This document shows, one piece after another, positions 17,111 to 25,160 of a DNA stretch of 64,000 bases (position 1 is its first letter; each line of letters opens with the position of its first letter). This DNA is from DATAWZ01 sp036266975. GTDB lineage: Bacteria > Actinomycetota > Thermoleophilia > Solirubrobacterales > Solirubrobacteraceae. The notes beneath the pieces were generated by a model. It was not told the DNA's origin and made no database searches. It saw only the letters and a program-made list of their open reading frames with translations. The translations under genes were made by a program, and so were the position numbers. The stretch spans positions 1-64,000 of the forward strand of contig DATAWZ010000074.1 in the NCBI GenBank assembly GCA_036266975.1, written 5' to 3'.

Positions 17111-18279
17111 GGGCGCCCCTCAGCGCGCGCCGCCACCGCTCGTCGCGGGGACGGCTTCGGGGGAGCGGGCGCCGGCGCCTCGACGTCGGAAACGACGAGT
17201 CGCACCTGCCAGCCGCCGCCGCGCGGCCCGAACTCGACCACGCCGCCGCAGCCGAGCGCCTCGAGGGCTGCGAGCCGCAGGCCCATGCCGCTGTTGCGAC
17301 GCCCTCCGGCGGACGGGACGCCGTCGTTGGCGATCTCCATGACGAAAGTACCCTCGGCGTGCGTGACCGATACGTCCACGCGCGTGGGCCGGGCGTGCTT
17401 GTGCGCGTTGCGGATCGCCTCGGTCAGCACCGACTGGCACAGTGCCTGCAGTCGGTCGGGGACCTCATGCGGGTCGCCGGCCACCAGCCGCACGCACAGA
17501 TCGGGGTGCACCGCGGCCAGCCGCTCGAGCTCTTCGGCCAGCGTGCTCGCCGTCGGTCGCGGCGCGCGTCCGAGCGGGCGCTGCAGCGCGGCCCGTAGCT
17601 CGCCGAGCGCGGCCTGCAGCTCGCCGGCGCAGCGGCGCTGGGCCTCGCTGTCCAGCGGCTCCTCCGAGGCGAGCGCCAGCGAGACACCGAACAGGCGCTG
17701 CATCACACTCTCGTGGATGTCGCGGGCCAGGTCGATGCGCTGCTCGAGCTGCTTGGCCTTCTCGCTCTGGCTGGTGGCGACCGCGGCGACCGCGGCGACC
17801 GCGGCGGTGCGCCCGAGCGCGAGCAGCAGCGCCCGGTCGCCGGCGCTGACCGGCGGGGTGCCGGGCTCACGCTCGCTGATGATGACCCCGACCCAGCGGC
17901 CGCCGGCCGACATCGGGGTCCAGAACGTATGCATCCCGGCGAGGAATTGCCGCCAGATCTCCGGCAGCTCGAGGCCCTCGGCACCGTCGATCTCCAGGAC
18001 CTGCTCCTCGGCCAGCGCGCGCTGGGCGACCGGGAAGCGCTCGACGGTAACGTGGAGGTTTGTGAGGTCGCCCAGCTCCATGCCGTGCGCGCCGGCGGCG
18101 CGCACGCGCCGCCGCGCCGGGTCGTAGCGGAAGATCACCGCGCGCCGCATCGACACCAGCCGGCACACGGCTTCGCACAGGCGGGCGTAGAAGGCGCCGT
18201 CCGGGGCGTCGTCCTCGAGCCGCGAGAGCAGCTCGACGATTACCTCGCTCGCCTCGAGCTGATGCCCGGGCGCGCTCAC
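17107..18279 (-). CDS. GAF-domain sensor histidine kinase (NarX/DegS-type, HisKA_3)
   Basis: A 390-aa cytoplasmic kinase without membrane segments. Residues about 10-165 look like a GAF sensor domain. His189 lies in the dimerisation motif LARDIHESVMQRLFGVSLAL. The ATPase part has LTEAIRNAHKHARPTRVDVS (N box) and a GMGLRLAALEALGCGG glycine box, ending near residue 370. The C-terminal tail is Pro/Arg-rich. It partners the response regulator encoded immediately downstream. A Cys-rich 73-aa protein gene overlaps its start by 4 bp, suggesting a small accessory sensor or modulator. Confidence 0.9.
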   Translation of the reverse strand: MSAPGHQLEASEVIVELLSRLEDDAPDGAFYARLCEAVCRLVSMRRAVIFRYDPARRRVRAAGAHGMELGDLTNLHVTVERFPVAQRALAEEQVLEIDGAEGLELPEIWRQFLAGMHTFWTPMSAGGRWVGVIISEREPGTPPVSAGDRALLLALGRTAAVAAVAAVATSQSEKAKQLEQRIDLARDIHESVMQRLFGVSLALASEEPLDSEAQRRCAGELQAALGELRAALQRPLGRAPRPTASTLAEELERLAAVHPDLCVRLVAGDPHEVPDRLQALCQSVLTEAIRNAHKHARPTRVDVSVTHAEGTFVMEIANDGVPSAGGRRNSGMGLRLAALEALGCGGVVEFGPRGGGWQVRLVVSDVEAPAPAPPKPSPRRAVAARAEGRP

Positions 18280-18497
18280 CCCTGCGCCGGCACCAATGCG
18301 AGTCGCAGGGCCTGAGCCGGGGTCAGGTAGACGTCGCGCGCGTCACCACAGTGCCGGCACCGGCAGCGCACGAAGGCGTCGTAGCCGTCACCGCCGAGCG
18401 TCCAGTCCACCTCGCCGCTCAGGCACATCCGGCACGCGAGTGACGCATCGACCAGCTCCTGCGGGTCCTCGGCGAGAAAACTCGCGACCTCGACCAT
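18276..18497 (-). CDS. small zinc-ribbon-like protein coupled to the histidine kinase
   Basis: A 73-aa protein with two closely spaced Cys clusters, CRMC near residue 22 and CRCRHC near residue 45, which would form one metal site. The C-terminus (LTPAQALRLALVPA) is helical. Its stop overlaps the kinase start (ATGA), so it is translated as the first gene of the two-component operon. I do not know a function; a redox or metal-responsive partner of the kinase is a reasonable guess. Confidence 0.7.
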   Translation of the reverse strand: MVEVASFLAEDPQELVDASLACRMCLSGEVDWTLGGDGYDAFVRCRCRHCGDARDVYLTPAQALRLALVPAQG

Positions 18498-18571
18498 CCC
18501 CTGACGGTGTCACTCGTGGGGCACGGCGGCAACGCCCCTCCGGGGCCAACCCCCCAATCGGGGGGTGGGGG

Positions 18572-19549
18572 TCACCCCTCCAGGACGCCGCGCCGCGAGT
18601 GGCGCCGCCAGCCGCGCCGAACCGACAGCGCGAAGCGCTCGGGCGGACGCGCGTAGAGCTCGGCGCCGAGCGCGAACGCCTCGCGCGCGAGCTCCTCGCG
18701 CCGGACGTCGATTCCGGCGAGTAGCGGGGCAAGATCCTCGCCGTCGCTGGCCGCGGCGAGCTCGCGCAGCACGGCCAGATCGTGGTGTTCGCCGAGCACG
18801 TCGCCCAGCCGCCGCGCGGTAGCCGCGGTGCGACCGAGACCGCCCGGCCGCAGCGGCTCGAGCACCTCCGCGCAATGCCGCAGGTACTTCACGCTCTTGC
18901 GCCAATCGTGCAGCCGCTCATCGTCGTCGGGCTTGCGCCGCGCGCGGCGCCGTTCCTCGCGCCCACGCGCGTAGACCGCGATCAGGCCAGGGGCGATCGC
19001 CTTGAAGTGCCGCTCAGACGGGGCCCAATCGGGGACGCGAGCCACGCTCTGGCCGAGCAGCCCGGCGACCTCCTCGATGTTCCCGCGCTCGAGCGCCTCG
19101 CGCTCGCGGGCGGCGTCGGCGTGCAGGCGGGCGAGCAATGCCACGACGGCGTCGCGGGTATGCGGGCTGGACTCGTCGAGCAGATCGGGCAGTTGGTCGG
19201 AGAGCAGCCCCTGTAGCGTGGCGAGCATGACCTCGGCGTCCCGTGCGGCGGCGAGTGCGCGGCCGATGTCGCGCATGCGTGCGTCCTCGCTCTTGAACGC
19301 GTCGGCGTCGAGCGCGCCCCGGACCAGGCGCAGCAGCGCGCGCTCGCGCTTGAGCGACTTGCGCGCCTCGTGGACCGCCTCGACGCGCTCGCCGGGCGGT
19401 GCCGCCCGCAGGCGCTCGGCGGAGGCGGCAAGCTGGGTGGAGGCCACGCGCCGCAGCCCGCGGGGCAGGTCCTCGCCGGCGAGGAGTCGGAAGGCGCGCG
19501 ATTCGCGATCCTCCGTATCCGGTGCGGCGTCGATCGACGTCAGCGACAT
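18572..19549 (-). CDS. CHAD domain-containing protein
   Basis: A 325-aa all-helical protein with the conserved His/Arg/Lys-rich helices of CHAD domains: VHEARKSLKRERALLRL near residue 60 and LHDWRKSVKYLRHCAEVLEP near residue 215. CHAD domains bind inorganic polyphosphate and often occur near polyphosphate metabolism genes or granules. No CYTH domain is fused. An in-frame ATG at 19579 is possible, but the ATG at 19549 fits better because the former overlaps the start codon of the divergent PhzF-like gene. No polyphosphate kinase lies in the window. Confidence 0.85.
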   Translation of the reverse strand: MSLTSIDAAPDTEDRESRAFRLLAGEDLPRGLRRVASTQLAASAERLRAAPPGERVEAVHEARKSLKRERALLRLVRGALDADAFKSEDARMRDIGRALAAARDAEVMLATLQGLLSDQLPDLLDESSPHTRDAVVALLARLHADAAREREALERGNIEEVAGLLGQSVARVPDWAPSERHFKAIAPGLIAVYARGREERRRARRKPDDDERLHDWRKSVKYLRHCAEVLEPLRPGGLGRTAATARRLGDVLGEHHDLAVLRELAAASDGEDLAPLLAGIDVRREELAREAFALGAELYARPPERFALSVRRGWRRHSRRGVLEG

Positions 19550-19577
19550 CGAATTGACGATAACGAGAAAGGTGTTC

Positions 19578-20243
19578 ATGCCCGAGCTTCAGGTCCTGCG
19601 CGTGTTCGTCGCGGCCGACGGCGGCGCCGGCAACCCGCTCGGTCTGTTCGTCGCTGCGGGCGAGGCGCCGACCGCGGCGCGGCAGGCGACGGCGGCGCGG
19701 CTCGGCTACAGCGAGACGGTGTTCGTCCACGATCGCGCCAGCGGGGCGCTGACCATCCACACTCCGCTGGTCGAGCTTCCGTTCGCCGGTCACCCGCTCG
19801 TCGGGACCGCCTGGGCGCTGGAGGAGCTGGACGTCCTGCGACCGCCCGCGGGTCAGGTACCCGTTCGCCGCGAGGGGGCGTGCGCCTTCATTGAGGCCGA
19901 TCCGGCGCAAACCCCGGCGTGGGACCTGATCGAGCTCGAAGGTGTCGGCGAGGTGCGCTCGCTAGACGCTCCGCCAAACGGGAGCGGCCACGCGTGCTGC
20001 TGGGCTCCGAGTTCCGGCGCTCGCGGCGAGCTGTACGCGCGGGTCTTCGCCCCTGACTACGGGGTGCCGGAGGACCCGGCGACCGGCTCGGCGGCCGTCG
20101 CGCTGTGCGCGGCGCTCGGCCGTGAGCTGCGCATCGTGCAGGGCGCCGGCAGCGAGCTGCACGCGCGGCCGCTGCCCAGCGGGCGGGTGGAGCTCAGCGG
20201 GCGGGTCGTCCTCGACGAGCGCCGGCCGGAGCGGATCGGCTGA
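19578..20243 (+). CDS. PhzF-family isomerase, short form
   Basis: A 221-aa member of the PhzF/diaminopimelate-epimerase fold. The family blocks are NPLGLFV near residue 17, LGYSETVFVHD with the catalytic Glu, LPFAGHPLVGTAWAL and, in the second half, APDYGVPEDPATGSAAVALC. Usual members are about 260-300 aa; here the link between the halves is reduced, so one lobe is trimmed. GAGAAAGG-like sequence precedes the ATG at 19578. Reaction unknown; phenazine synthesis is not implied. A 96-aa gene starts 2 bp after its stop. Confidence 0.82.
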   Translation: MPELQVLRVFVAADGGAGNPLGLFVAAGEAPTAARQATAARLGYSETVFVHDRASGALTIHTPLVELPFAGHPLVGTAWALEELDVLRPPAGQVPVRREGACAFIEADPAQTPAWDLIELEGVGEVRSLDAPPNGSGHACCWAPSSGARGELYARVFAPDYGVPEDPATGSAAVALCAALGRELRIVQGAGSELHARPLPSGRVELSGRVVLDERRPERIG

Positions 20244-20245
20244 CG

Positions 20246-20536
20246 ATGGCGCTCGAGAAGGCGCGGTGGTGGACGGCAAGGCGCTCGCAGGCCCGTCGCC
20301 GGCCGGTCACCTACCGCTGCCCGCTGTGCGGGCGACCGCTGCCGGCGCTCACCGAGCACATGCTGATCATGCCCGAGGGAGACGCCTCTCGCCGCCGTCA
20401 CGCCCACACCGCCTGCGTGCTTGCGGCCCGCCGGCGCGGGCAGCTGCCGCTCCGAGAGGACTGGCTTCGTACCCAGCCGCGCCCGACGCCGTGGTGGCGC
20501 CGGCTTCTGGGCCGCGGCGCTAGCCGCGCTCGCTGA
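20246..20536 (+). CDS. small zinc-finger-like protein
   Basis: A 96-aa basic protein. It carries YRCPLCGRPLPALTEHMLI followed about 25 residues later by HAHTACVL, giving a likely Cys/His metal site. The N- and C-termini are Arg-rich. It starts 2 bp after the PhzF-like gene, so it is in the same transcript. Its last 17 bp overlap the lipoprotein gene on the other strand. I do not recognise a characterised family. Confidence 0.6.
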   Translation: MALEKARWWTARRSQARRRPVTYRCPLCGRPLPALTEHMLIMPEGDASRRRHAHTACVLAARRRGQLPLREDWLRTQPRPTPWWRRLLGRGASRAR

Positions 20537-21137
20537 CCGACGGGATCGGTCCCTGGGGCTGGAGCTGCCCGTTGTCGAGTGTGTAGGTGACCGAGGCCGT
20601 GCCCCCGCTCGAGAGCCCGTAGGAGAGCGTGACCGAGGTGTCGCTCTGCGAGACGACGGAGACGCTCGAGCTCGGCGTGCTCGTATCGGTCCCGATGAAG
20701 CGTGCGCCTTCGAAGAAGAACGCCTGCTCGGGGCCGGAGCCCCCGCGCAGCCCGACCAGGACCTGCAGGGTCTGGCTCGAGTGGTACTGGGAGAGGTCGA
20801 CCGGGCTGTAGCCGCGCGAGCGCAGCATCGCCGCCGCCGTGCTGACTCCGCCCGAGCTGGGCGGCACGAAGGCGGGCGCAGTGGTCTCGGTGCGGGTGCT
20901 GCTCGTGGTCGTGGGCGGGGGCACCGTAGTGGCGGCCGTGCTCGTGCTCGTGGTCGTGGTCGTCGGGGTCGTCGCGGCCGCCGGGGTGGTGGCGGGCGAG
21001 GTCGTGCTCGCGGTCGTGCGGGTGATCGTGAGCGTTTCGGTGTTGATCGAGTCGGCGGTGTTGCTGCTGCCGCAGCCGGCGAGCGCGCCGGCGGCGAGCG
21101 CCGCGGCGAGCACGATCACGGGCGGGCGTCGCATCAC
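20520..21137 (-). CDS. secreted lipoprotein, LppP/LprE-like C-terminal domain
   Basis: A 205-aa protein with a signal peptide ending in a lipobox (LAAGALAGC, Cys about 21), so it should be anchored outside the membrane. Residues about 25-90 are a Thr/Pro/Ala-rich, probably unstructured and possibly glycosylated spacer. The C-terminal part, with QAFFFEGARFIGTDT and SVTYTLDNGQLQPQG, resembles the LppP/LprE lipoprotein domain of actinobacteria, whose function is not established. It stands alone, convergent with the preceding gene and divergent from the small membrane protein gene. Confidence 0.75.
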   Translation of the reverse strand: MMRRPPVIVLAAALAAGALAGCGSSNTADSINTETLTITRTTASTTSPATTPAAATTPTTTTTSTSTAATTVPPPTTTSSTRTETTAPAFVPPSSGGVSTAAAMLRSRGYSPVDLSQYHSSQTLQVLVGLRGGSGPEQAFFFEGARFIGTDTSTPSSSVSVVSQSDTSVTLSYGLSSGGTASVTYTLDNGQLQPQGPIPSVSERG

Positions 21138-21193
21138 CCCACTGTATTCGCGCCGCCTTCCGGTGCTCCTACGCCGCCCTATGCTCCTCGTCG

Positions 21194-21460
21194 ATGACCC
21201 GGCGGCTGCTGACCTTCGTGCGCTACGTGCTGCCGGCGCTCGTGACCATCGCGGGCCTTGTCGCGATGGCCTTCCACACCGACACCTCGCTCGAGGGAGG
21301 CGCCGGGCTGGTCAGCGCTGGGTTGGCGATCTACTTCGTCAACTGGCTCTTCCGCCAGGGCGCCAAGGGGGACGCCGACCGCGACGCCGAGGAGGCCGCG
21401 CGGGCCTACTTCGACGAGCACGGTCACTGGCCTGACGAGCGGTCGCGGCGGCGGCGCTGA
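21194..21460 (+). CDS. small two-helix membrane protein
   Basis: An 88-aa protein with two membrane segments (LPALVTIAGLVAMAF and GLVSAGLAIYFVNWLF) and an acidic then basic C-terminal tail (DADRDAEEAARAYFDEHGHW, then Arg-rich). The start is ATG 21194. Similar small membrane proteins are widespread in actinobacteria without assigned function. It precedes the sulfatase gene by about 90 bp on the same strand. Confidence 0.65.
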   Translation: MTRRLLTFVRYVLPALVTIAGLVAMAFHTDTSLEGGAGLVSAGLAIYFVNWLFRQGAKGDADRDAEEAARAYFDEHGHWPDERSRRRR

Positions 21461-21547
21461 GTTCCCCGCTGCGGTGGCCTTCTAAACGTCTCCTAACCGG
21501 CGCGAACCGTGGGCGCCCTACGCTTCCATTCGGACGTCCGAGGCCCC

Positions 21548-23479
21548 GTGACCGACCGCGACCGCCGACAGCCCACTCGCCGTACCGCCACGGATCGGCG
21601 CACCTTCCTGCGAGGTGGAATCCTCGCCGGAGGGGCGCTCGCCGCCGGAGGCGGGGCGATTGCCGCGCTCGCAAGCCAAGGCTCGAGCCCGTCCCCGCCG
21701 GCCAACCCGCTGGTCGTTCTCTCGCCGGCCCAGGGCGTCAAGGGGGACGCGACCGCGTTCAAGCCCCGCCGTCGACAGCCGAACATCCTGGTGATCCTCG
21801 TCGACCAGCTGCGCAGCCCCCGCTGGCTGCCGGGCGCCGCCTACGGCTCTCCGCTGATCCCCAACATCAGCGCGCTGGCGAGGGAATCGGTGTCGTTCGG
21901 GCGCCACTTCACCGCCGCGAACGACTGCACGCCCGCGCGCTCGGCCCTGGTCACGGGCTTGTACACGCACCAGACGGGCTGCCTGGTCACCGGCGGCAGC
22001 ACGCTCGCGGCCGGCCTTCCGACCTGGGGCTCGCTGCTGCACGAGCACGGCTACCACACCTACTGGTACGGCAAGTGGCACCTGACGCGAGGCGACAGCA
22101 AGTGGACCGAGAGCAGCGGTCCCTCGGCGCTCGCCCGCTACGGCTTCCTGGGCGGCACCTATCCATCGCCCGACGGCGCGCCCGGGCAGGGGCAGCTCGT
22201 GGACCCGGCGATCGCCGAGCAGTTCCGCGGCTTCCTGGGTGCGCAGGGCGGGGAGGAGCCGTGGTGCACGACGGTCTCGTTCGTGAACCCGCACGACATC
22301 GCCTTCTGGTACCGCTTCACCGACCGGGTGCCCGCCGAGGCGAGCGCGCCGGCGCGCGTCGGCACGCTGCCGCCGAACTACGAGACGCCCGCGCAGATCG
22401 CCGCTCAGGGCAAGCCGCGCCTGCAGCTCTCGCTGCAGGACACCTCCGCGGCCTCGTTCGGGCCGGTCGCCTTCACCGGGCCCCAGACCGTGCCGGACTG
22501 GCTGCCGTTCCTGGACCTCTACCTGCAGTTGCAGAACGACGTCGACGCGCACGTGGGCACCGTCCTCCGCGCGCTCGCCGAGCGGCCGCGAATCGCCGAG
22601 AACACCATCGTGCTGTTCACCTCCGACCACGGCGAGTACGGCGCCTCGCACGGCATGCGCGGCAAGGGCGCCGCGGTGTACGAGGAGGCCATCCGCGTGC
22701 CGCTGATGGTCAGGGACCCGCGAGGCGTCCTGTACCGCCGCCGCGGCCCCGAGCGCGAGCAGCTGACCTCGAGCGTCGATGTCGCGCCGCTGCTGCTGAC
22801 GATTGGCACCGGCTCGAGCGACTGGCGTCGCGACTCCCACTACGCCTACCTGGCCGGGCGGCTCGACCTGTCGTCGATCCTCAGCGACCCGTCCGCGCCC
22901 GGGCGCAACTACATCCTGCACGCCACCGACGAGATCGTCACCGAGTTCGCGACCGAGCCCTACGCGGCCGGCGCGCCGCTCCACGTCATCGGGCTGCGCA
23001 CCGTGAACGGCAAGTACGCGACCTACTCGAACTGGACGCAGGAGGGCATCGAGATCCTCGACACTGGGCAGGAGCGCGAGCTCTACGACTACGGGACGCA
23101 CGGCGGGCGTCTGGAGATCGAGAACGACGTGGGCCTGAATCCGCTGGAGGAGTCGATGCACGCGATGCTCGAGTCGGCGGTCGTGCAGGAGCTGCGCGAG
23201 ACGCTGCCGCGACACCTGCGCGATGCCCAGCGCGACGGGCTCGAGGACTACCAGCGCGTCCGGGCCCGCGCCGCGTCGAACGCGGCGGACGCGCGGGAGG
23301 CCATGACCCGGGCGGCCGCCGCCGAGCAGCGTCCTGGCTCGCGCGCCGAGCGCCGGCGCGCCAAGCGGCTGAAGCGAGCGGCCGAGAGCGGAGGCGCGCT
23401 CGCGCAGCCGTACGGCGAGGCGCTCTCGGAGGCGCCCCGCCGGCAGCACCGCCGACCACGTCGGCGCCGCGCGAAGTAG
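21548..23479 (+). CDS. Tat-exported sulfatase
   Basis: A 643-aa alkaline-phosphatase-superfamily sulfatase. The N-terminus has a twin-arginine signal, RRTFLRGGILAGGALAAGGG, followed by a Ser/Pro linker. The catalytic domain begins NILVILVDQLRSP and contains the formylglycine motif CTPAR with Cys127 in NDCTPARSALVTGLYTH; FTSDHGEYGASHGM is the second metal-binding block. The last 90 or so residues are an Arg/Ala-rich helical tail not typical of the family. I chose the GTG at 21548; a GTG at 21509 in frame is also possible. It would hydrolyse a sulfate (or phosphonate) ester outside the cell, and needs a formylglycine-generating enzyme encoded elsewhere. Confidence 0.88.
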   Translation: MTDRDRRQPTRRTATDRRTFLRGGILAGGALAAGGGAIAALASQGSSPSPPANPLVVLSPAQGVKGDATAFKPRRRQPNILVILVDQLRSPRWLPGAAYGSPLIPNISALARESVSFGRHFTAANDCTPARSALVTGLYTHQTGCLVTGGSTLAAGLPTWGSLLHEHGYHTYWYGKWHLTRGDSKWTESSGPSALARYGFLGGTYPSPDGAPGQGQLVDPAIAEQFRGFLGAQGGEEPWCTTVSFVNPHDIAFWYRFTDRVPAEASAPARVGTLPPNYETPAQIAAQGKPRLQLSLQDTSAASFGPVAFTGPQTVPDWLPFLDLYLQLQNDVDAHVGTVLRALAERPRIAENTIVLFTSDHGEYGASHGMRGKGAAVYEEAIRVPLMVRDPRGVLYRRRGPEREQLTSSVDVAPLLLTIGTGSSDWRRDSHYAYLAGRLDLSSILSDPSAPGRNYILHATDEIVTEFATEPYAAGAPLHVIGLRTVNGKYATYSNWTQEGIEILDTGQERELYDYGTHGGRLEIENDVGLNPLEESMHAMLESAVVQELRETLPRHLRDAQRDGLEDYQRVRARAASNAADAREAMTRAAAAEQRPGSRAERRRAKRLKRAAESGGALAQPYGEALSEAPRRQHRRPRRRRAK

Positions 23480-23591
23480 CGCCTGACCTTTCGCAACAGT
23501 CGCTAACGAAGCGCACCGCGACTCCTCCCCGGTGGCGTGGTTAAGGGGAGCGTCCAGTCCCCAACATTCCCACCGCAGGAGGGAACGGCAT

Positions 23592-25070
23592 ATGAACGGC
23601 AAAGTAGGCGGCGCCGCACTAGCGGCGCTGGGAGCCGCTGCGCTCGCAGGCCCCGCAGGGGCGCTCGCGCACAAGCACCCCAGTCCCAGCGGACGCCACG
23701 GCATCAGCATGTATGTCTCGGAGAACCCGGCCACCTACGGCGACGCGCTGACGATCTTCGGTCGCCTCGTGGGGTCGCACGACGGCGGTCGAACGGTGAC
23801 GCTCTGGCACCGGCTGGAGGGCAGCGGTCGGCCCTTCACCGCCATCCAGAGGACCACGACGGACGCGGCCGGGTTCTATGCATTCAGTCGGCTCGCCGAG
23901 GTCGTCGACTCCAACCGTGACTGGTTCGTCACCTCGCTCGGCGCGCGCAGCCGCACGATCCGTGAGAAGGTCGTCGACGTCGTCACGCTCAACGGGCCCC
24001 CGGACGGCACGCAGCTGGTCACCGGCAAGCCCGCGACGTCGTTCACCGGGAGCGTCTCCCCGAACGACGTCGGCCAGCAGGTCGTGCTCGAGCGTCAGAA
24101 CGCGGCGAGCGGCAGCACCCACTGGAACACGATCCAGAAGGGAGTCGTCGGCCCGGGTGGCAACTTCACCTTCAACCACATCTTCGTGGTTCCCGGCGAC
24201 GCCAACATCCGCGCCGAGGTGCGCGGCAACGCACGGCATCTGGCGAGCCCCTCGCCGCAGCTGAACTACGAGATCTCTCAGGCGCAGAAGCCCGGGATCA
24301 CGATCCAGTCCTCGCAGGATCCGATTCAATACGGCGGTTCGGTGACGATCAGCGGCACGGTCGCGAACGGAGCCGGTGACCCTGTCACTCTGCTCGCGCA
24401 CGTCGTCGGCCAGCCGTTCACCACCGTGACGACATCGACCGTGAACCCGACGGGTGGCTATCAGTTCCCGACGATGATGCCGACCCGGAACACCTACTAC
24501 GAGGTCAAGGCCACTCCGGCGGTCACTCCGCTGAACACGCCGTCGACGGTGACTGCGGGCTTCCTGCTGGGCGGCCGGCACCACAAGAAGGCGTCGACGC
24601 CGAAGGCCCCGAGCGGGCCGTCGGGTCCGAGCGGTCCGTCGGGTCCGAGCGGAACCTCCGAGCCCAACCAGCCGGCGGGCACGCTCACCTCGGCGATCCT
24701 GTTCGAGGGTGTCCGCGACGTGCTCACCGCGAGCGCCTCGCCGACCACGATCAGCCAGGGCCAGACGGTGATGTTCTCCGGCACGGTCGCGCCTGACCAC
24801 AGCGGTCACGCGATCTGGCTCCAGGAGGAGAACGCGGCCGGGACCGGCTTCCACACGGTCCAGGTGGCGGACATCCTGCCCGGCTCGACCTACCAGATCG
24901 TCCATCAGATCTTCGCGGTGGGGACGCGCAACTACCGCGTCCAGATGCCTGGTGGGCCCGAGGACGAGGGCGCCGTCTCGCAGACGTTTGCGATCACGGT
25001 GAAGCCGGTCGTGGCCTCCGCGCTGCCCCAGACGCAGCCGGCTCCGCAGAGCCAGGGTCAGGGTCGGTAG
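23592..25070 (+). CDS. secreted multi-Ig-like protein with collagen-like linker
   Basis: A 492-aa protein with a signal peptide (AALAALGAAALAGPAGALA, cleavage near residue 27) and four repeated beta-sandwich units. Each unit contains a phrase like YGDALTIFGRLVG, SFTGSVSPNDVGQQV, YGGSVTISGTV or SQGQTVMFSGTV, typical of Ig/PKD-like repeats. Between the third and fourth unit is a Gly-Pro-Ser repeat encoded by an 18-bp tandem. The C-terminus is Gln/Pro-rich with no sorting signal. AGGAGGGA lies just upstream of the ATG at 23592. Likely a cell-surface or matrix protein; its ligand is unknown. Confidence 0.8.
   Translation: MNGKVGGAALAALGAAALAGPAGALAHKHPSPSGRHGISMYVSENPATYGDALTIFGRLVGSHDGGRTVTLWHRLEGSGRPFTAIQRTTTDAAGFYAFSRLAEVVDSNRDWFVTSLGARSRTIREKVVDVVTLNGPPDGTQLVTGKPATSFTGSVSPNDVGQQVVLERQNAASGSTHWNTIQKGVVGPGGNFTFNHIFVVPGDANIRAEVRGNARHLASPSPQLNYEISQAQKPGITIQSSQDPIQYGGSVTISGTVANGAGDPVTLLAHVVGQPFTTVTTSTVNPTGGYQFPTMMPTRNTYYEVKATPAVTPLNTPSTVTAGFLLGGRHHKKASTPKAPSGPSGPSGPSGPSGTSEPNQPAGTLTSAILFEGVRDVLTASASPTTISQGQTVMFSGTVAPDHSGHAIWLQEENAAGTGFHTVQVADILPGSTYQIVHQIFAVGTRNYRVQMPGGPEDEGAVSQTFAITVKPVVASALPQTQPAPQSQGQGR
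24606..24655 (+). repeat. 18-bp tandem repeat encoding Gly-Pro-Ser linker
   Basis: About 2.5 copies of an 18-bp unit with core GGTCCGTCGGGTCCGAGC encode GPSGPSGPSGPSG inside the secreted Ig-like protein. Such repeats change copy number easily, which would alter the length of the linker between Ig-like units. Confidence 0.7.
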
Positions 25071-25086
25071 CCACTCCGTTGCAGGC

Positions 25087-25116
25087 CCGGCGGCCGCCCC
25101 TCGGGGCGGCCGCCGG
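25087..25116. terminator. bidirectional hairpin terminator
   Basis: A perfect inverted repeat with 14-bp GC-only arms (25087-25100 and 25103-25116) lies between the convergent Ig-like and CoA-ligase genes. There is no T-tract, which is common for terminators in high-GC actinobacteria. Confidence 0.7.
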
Positions 25117-25160
25117 CCGTCAAGGGCTCGGGCCCTCGTAGTGGGATGGGCCCTGGCGAC

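Noticed and set aside
21518..23734. Very long minus-strand open frame opposite the sulfatase gene
   Set aside because: High GC removes stops from antisense frames; the sequence has no domain, and the plus-strand sulfatase motifs are unmistakable.
25087..25116. Riboswitch or small RNA at the strong hairpin
   Set aside because: It lies between two converging stops and is a plain symmetrical stem, as for a terminator.
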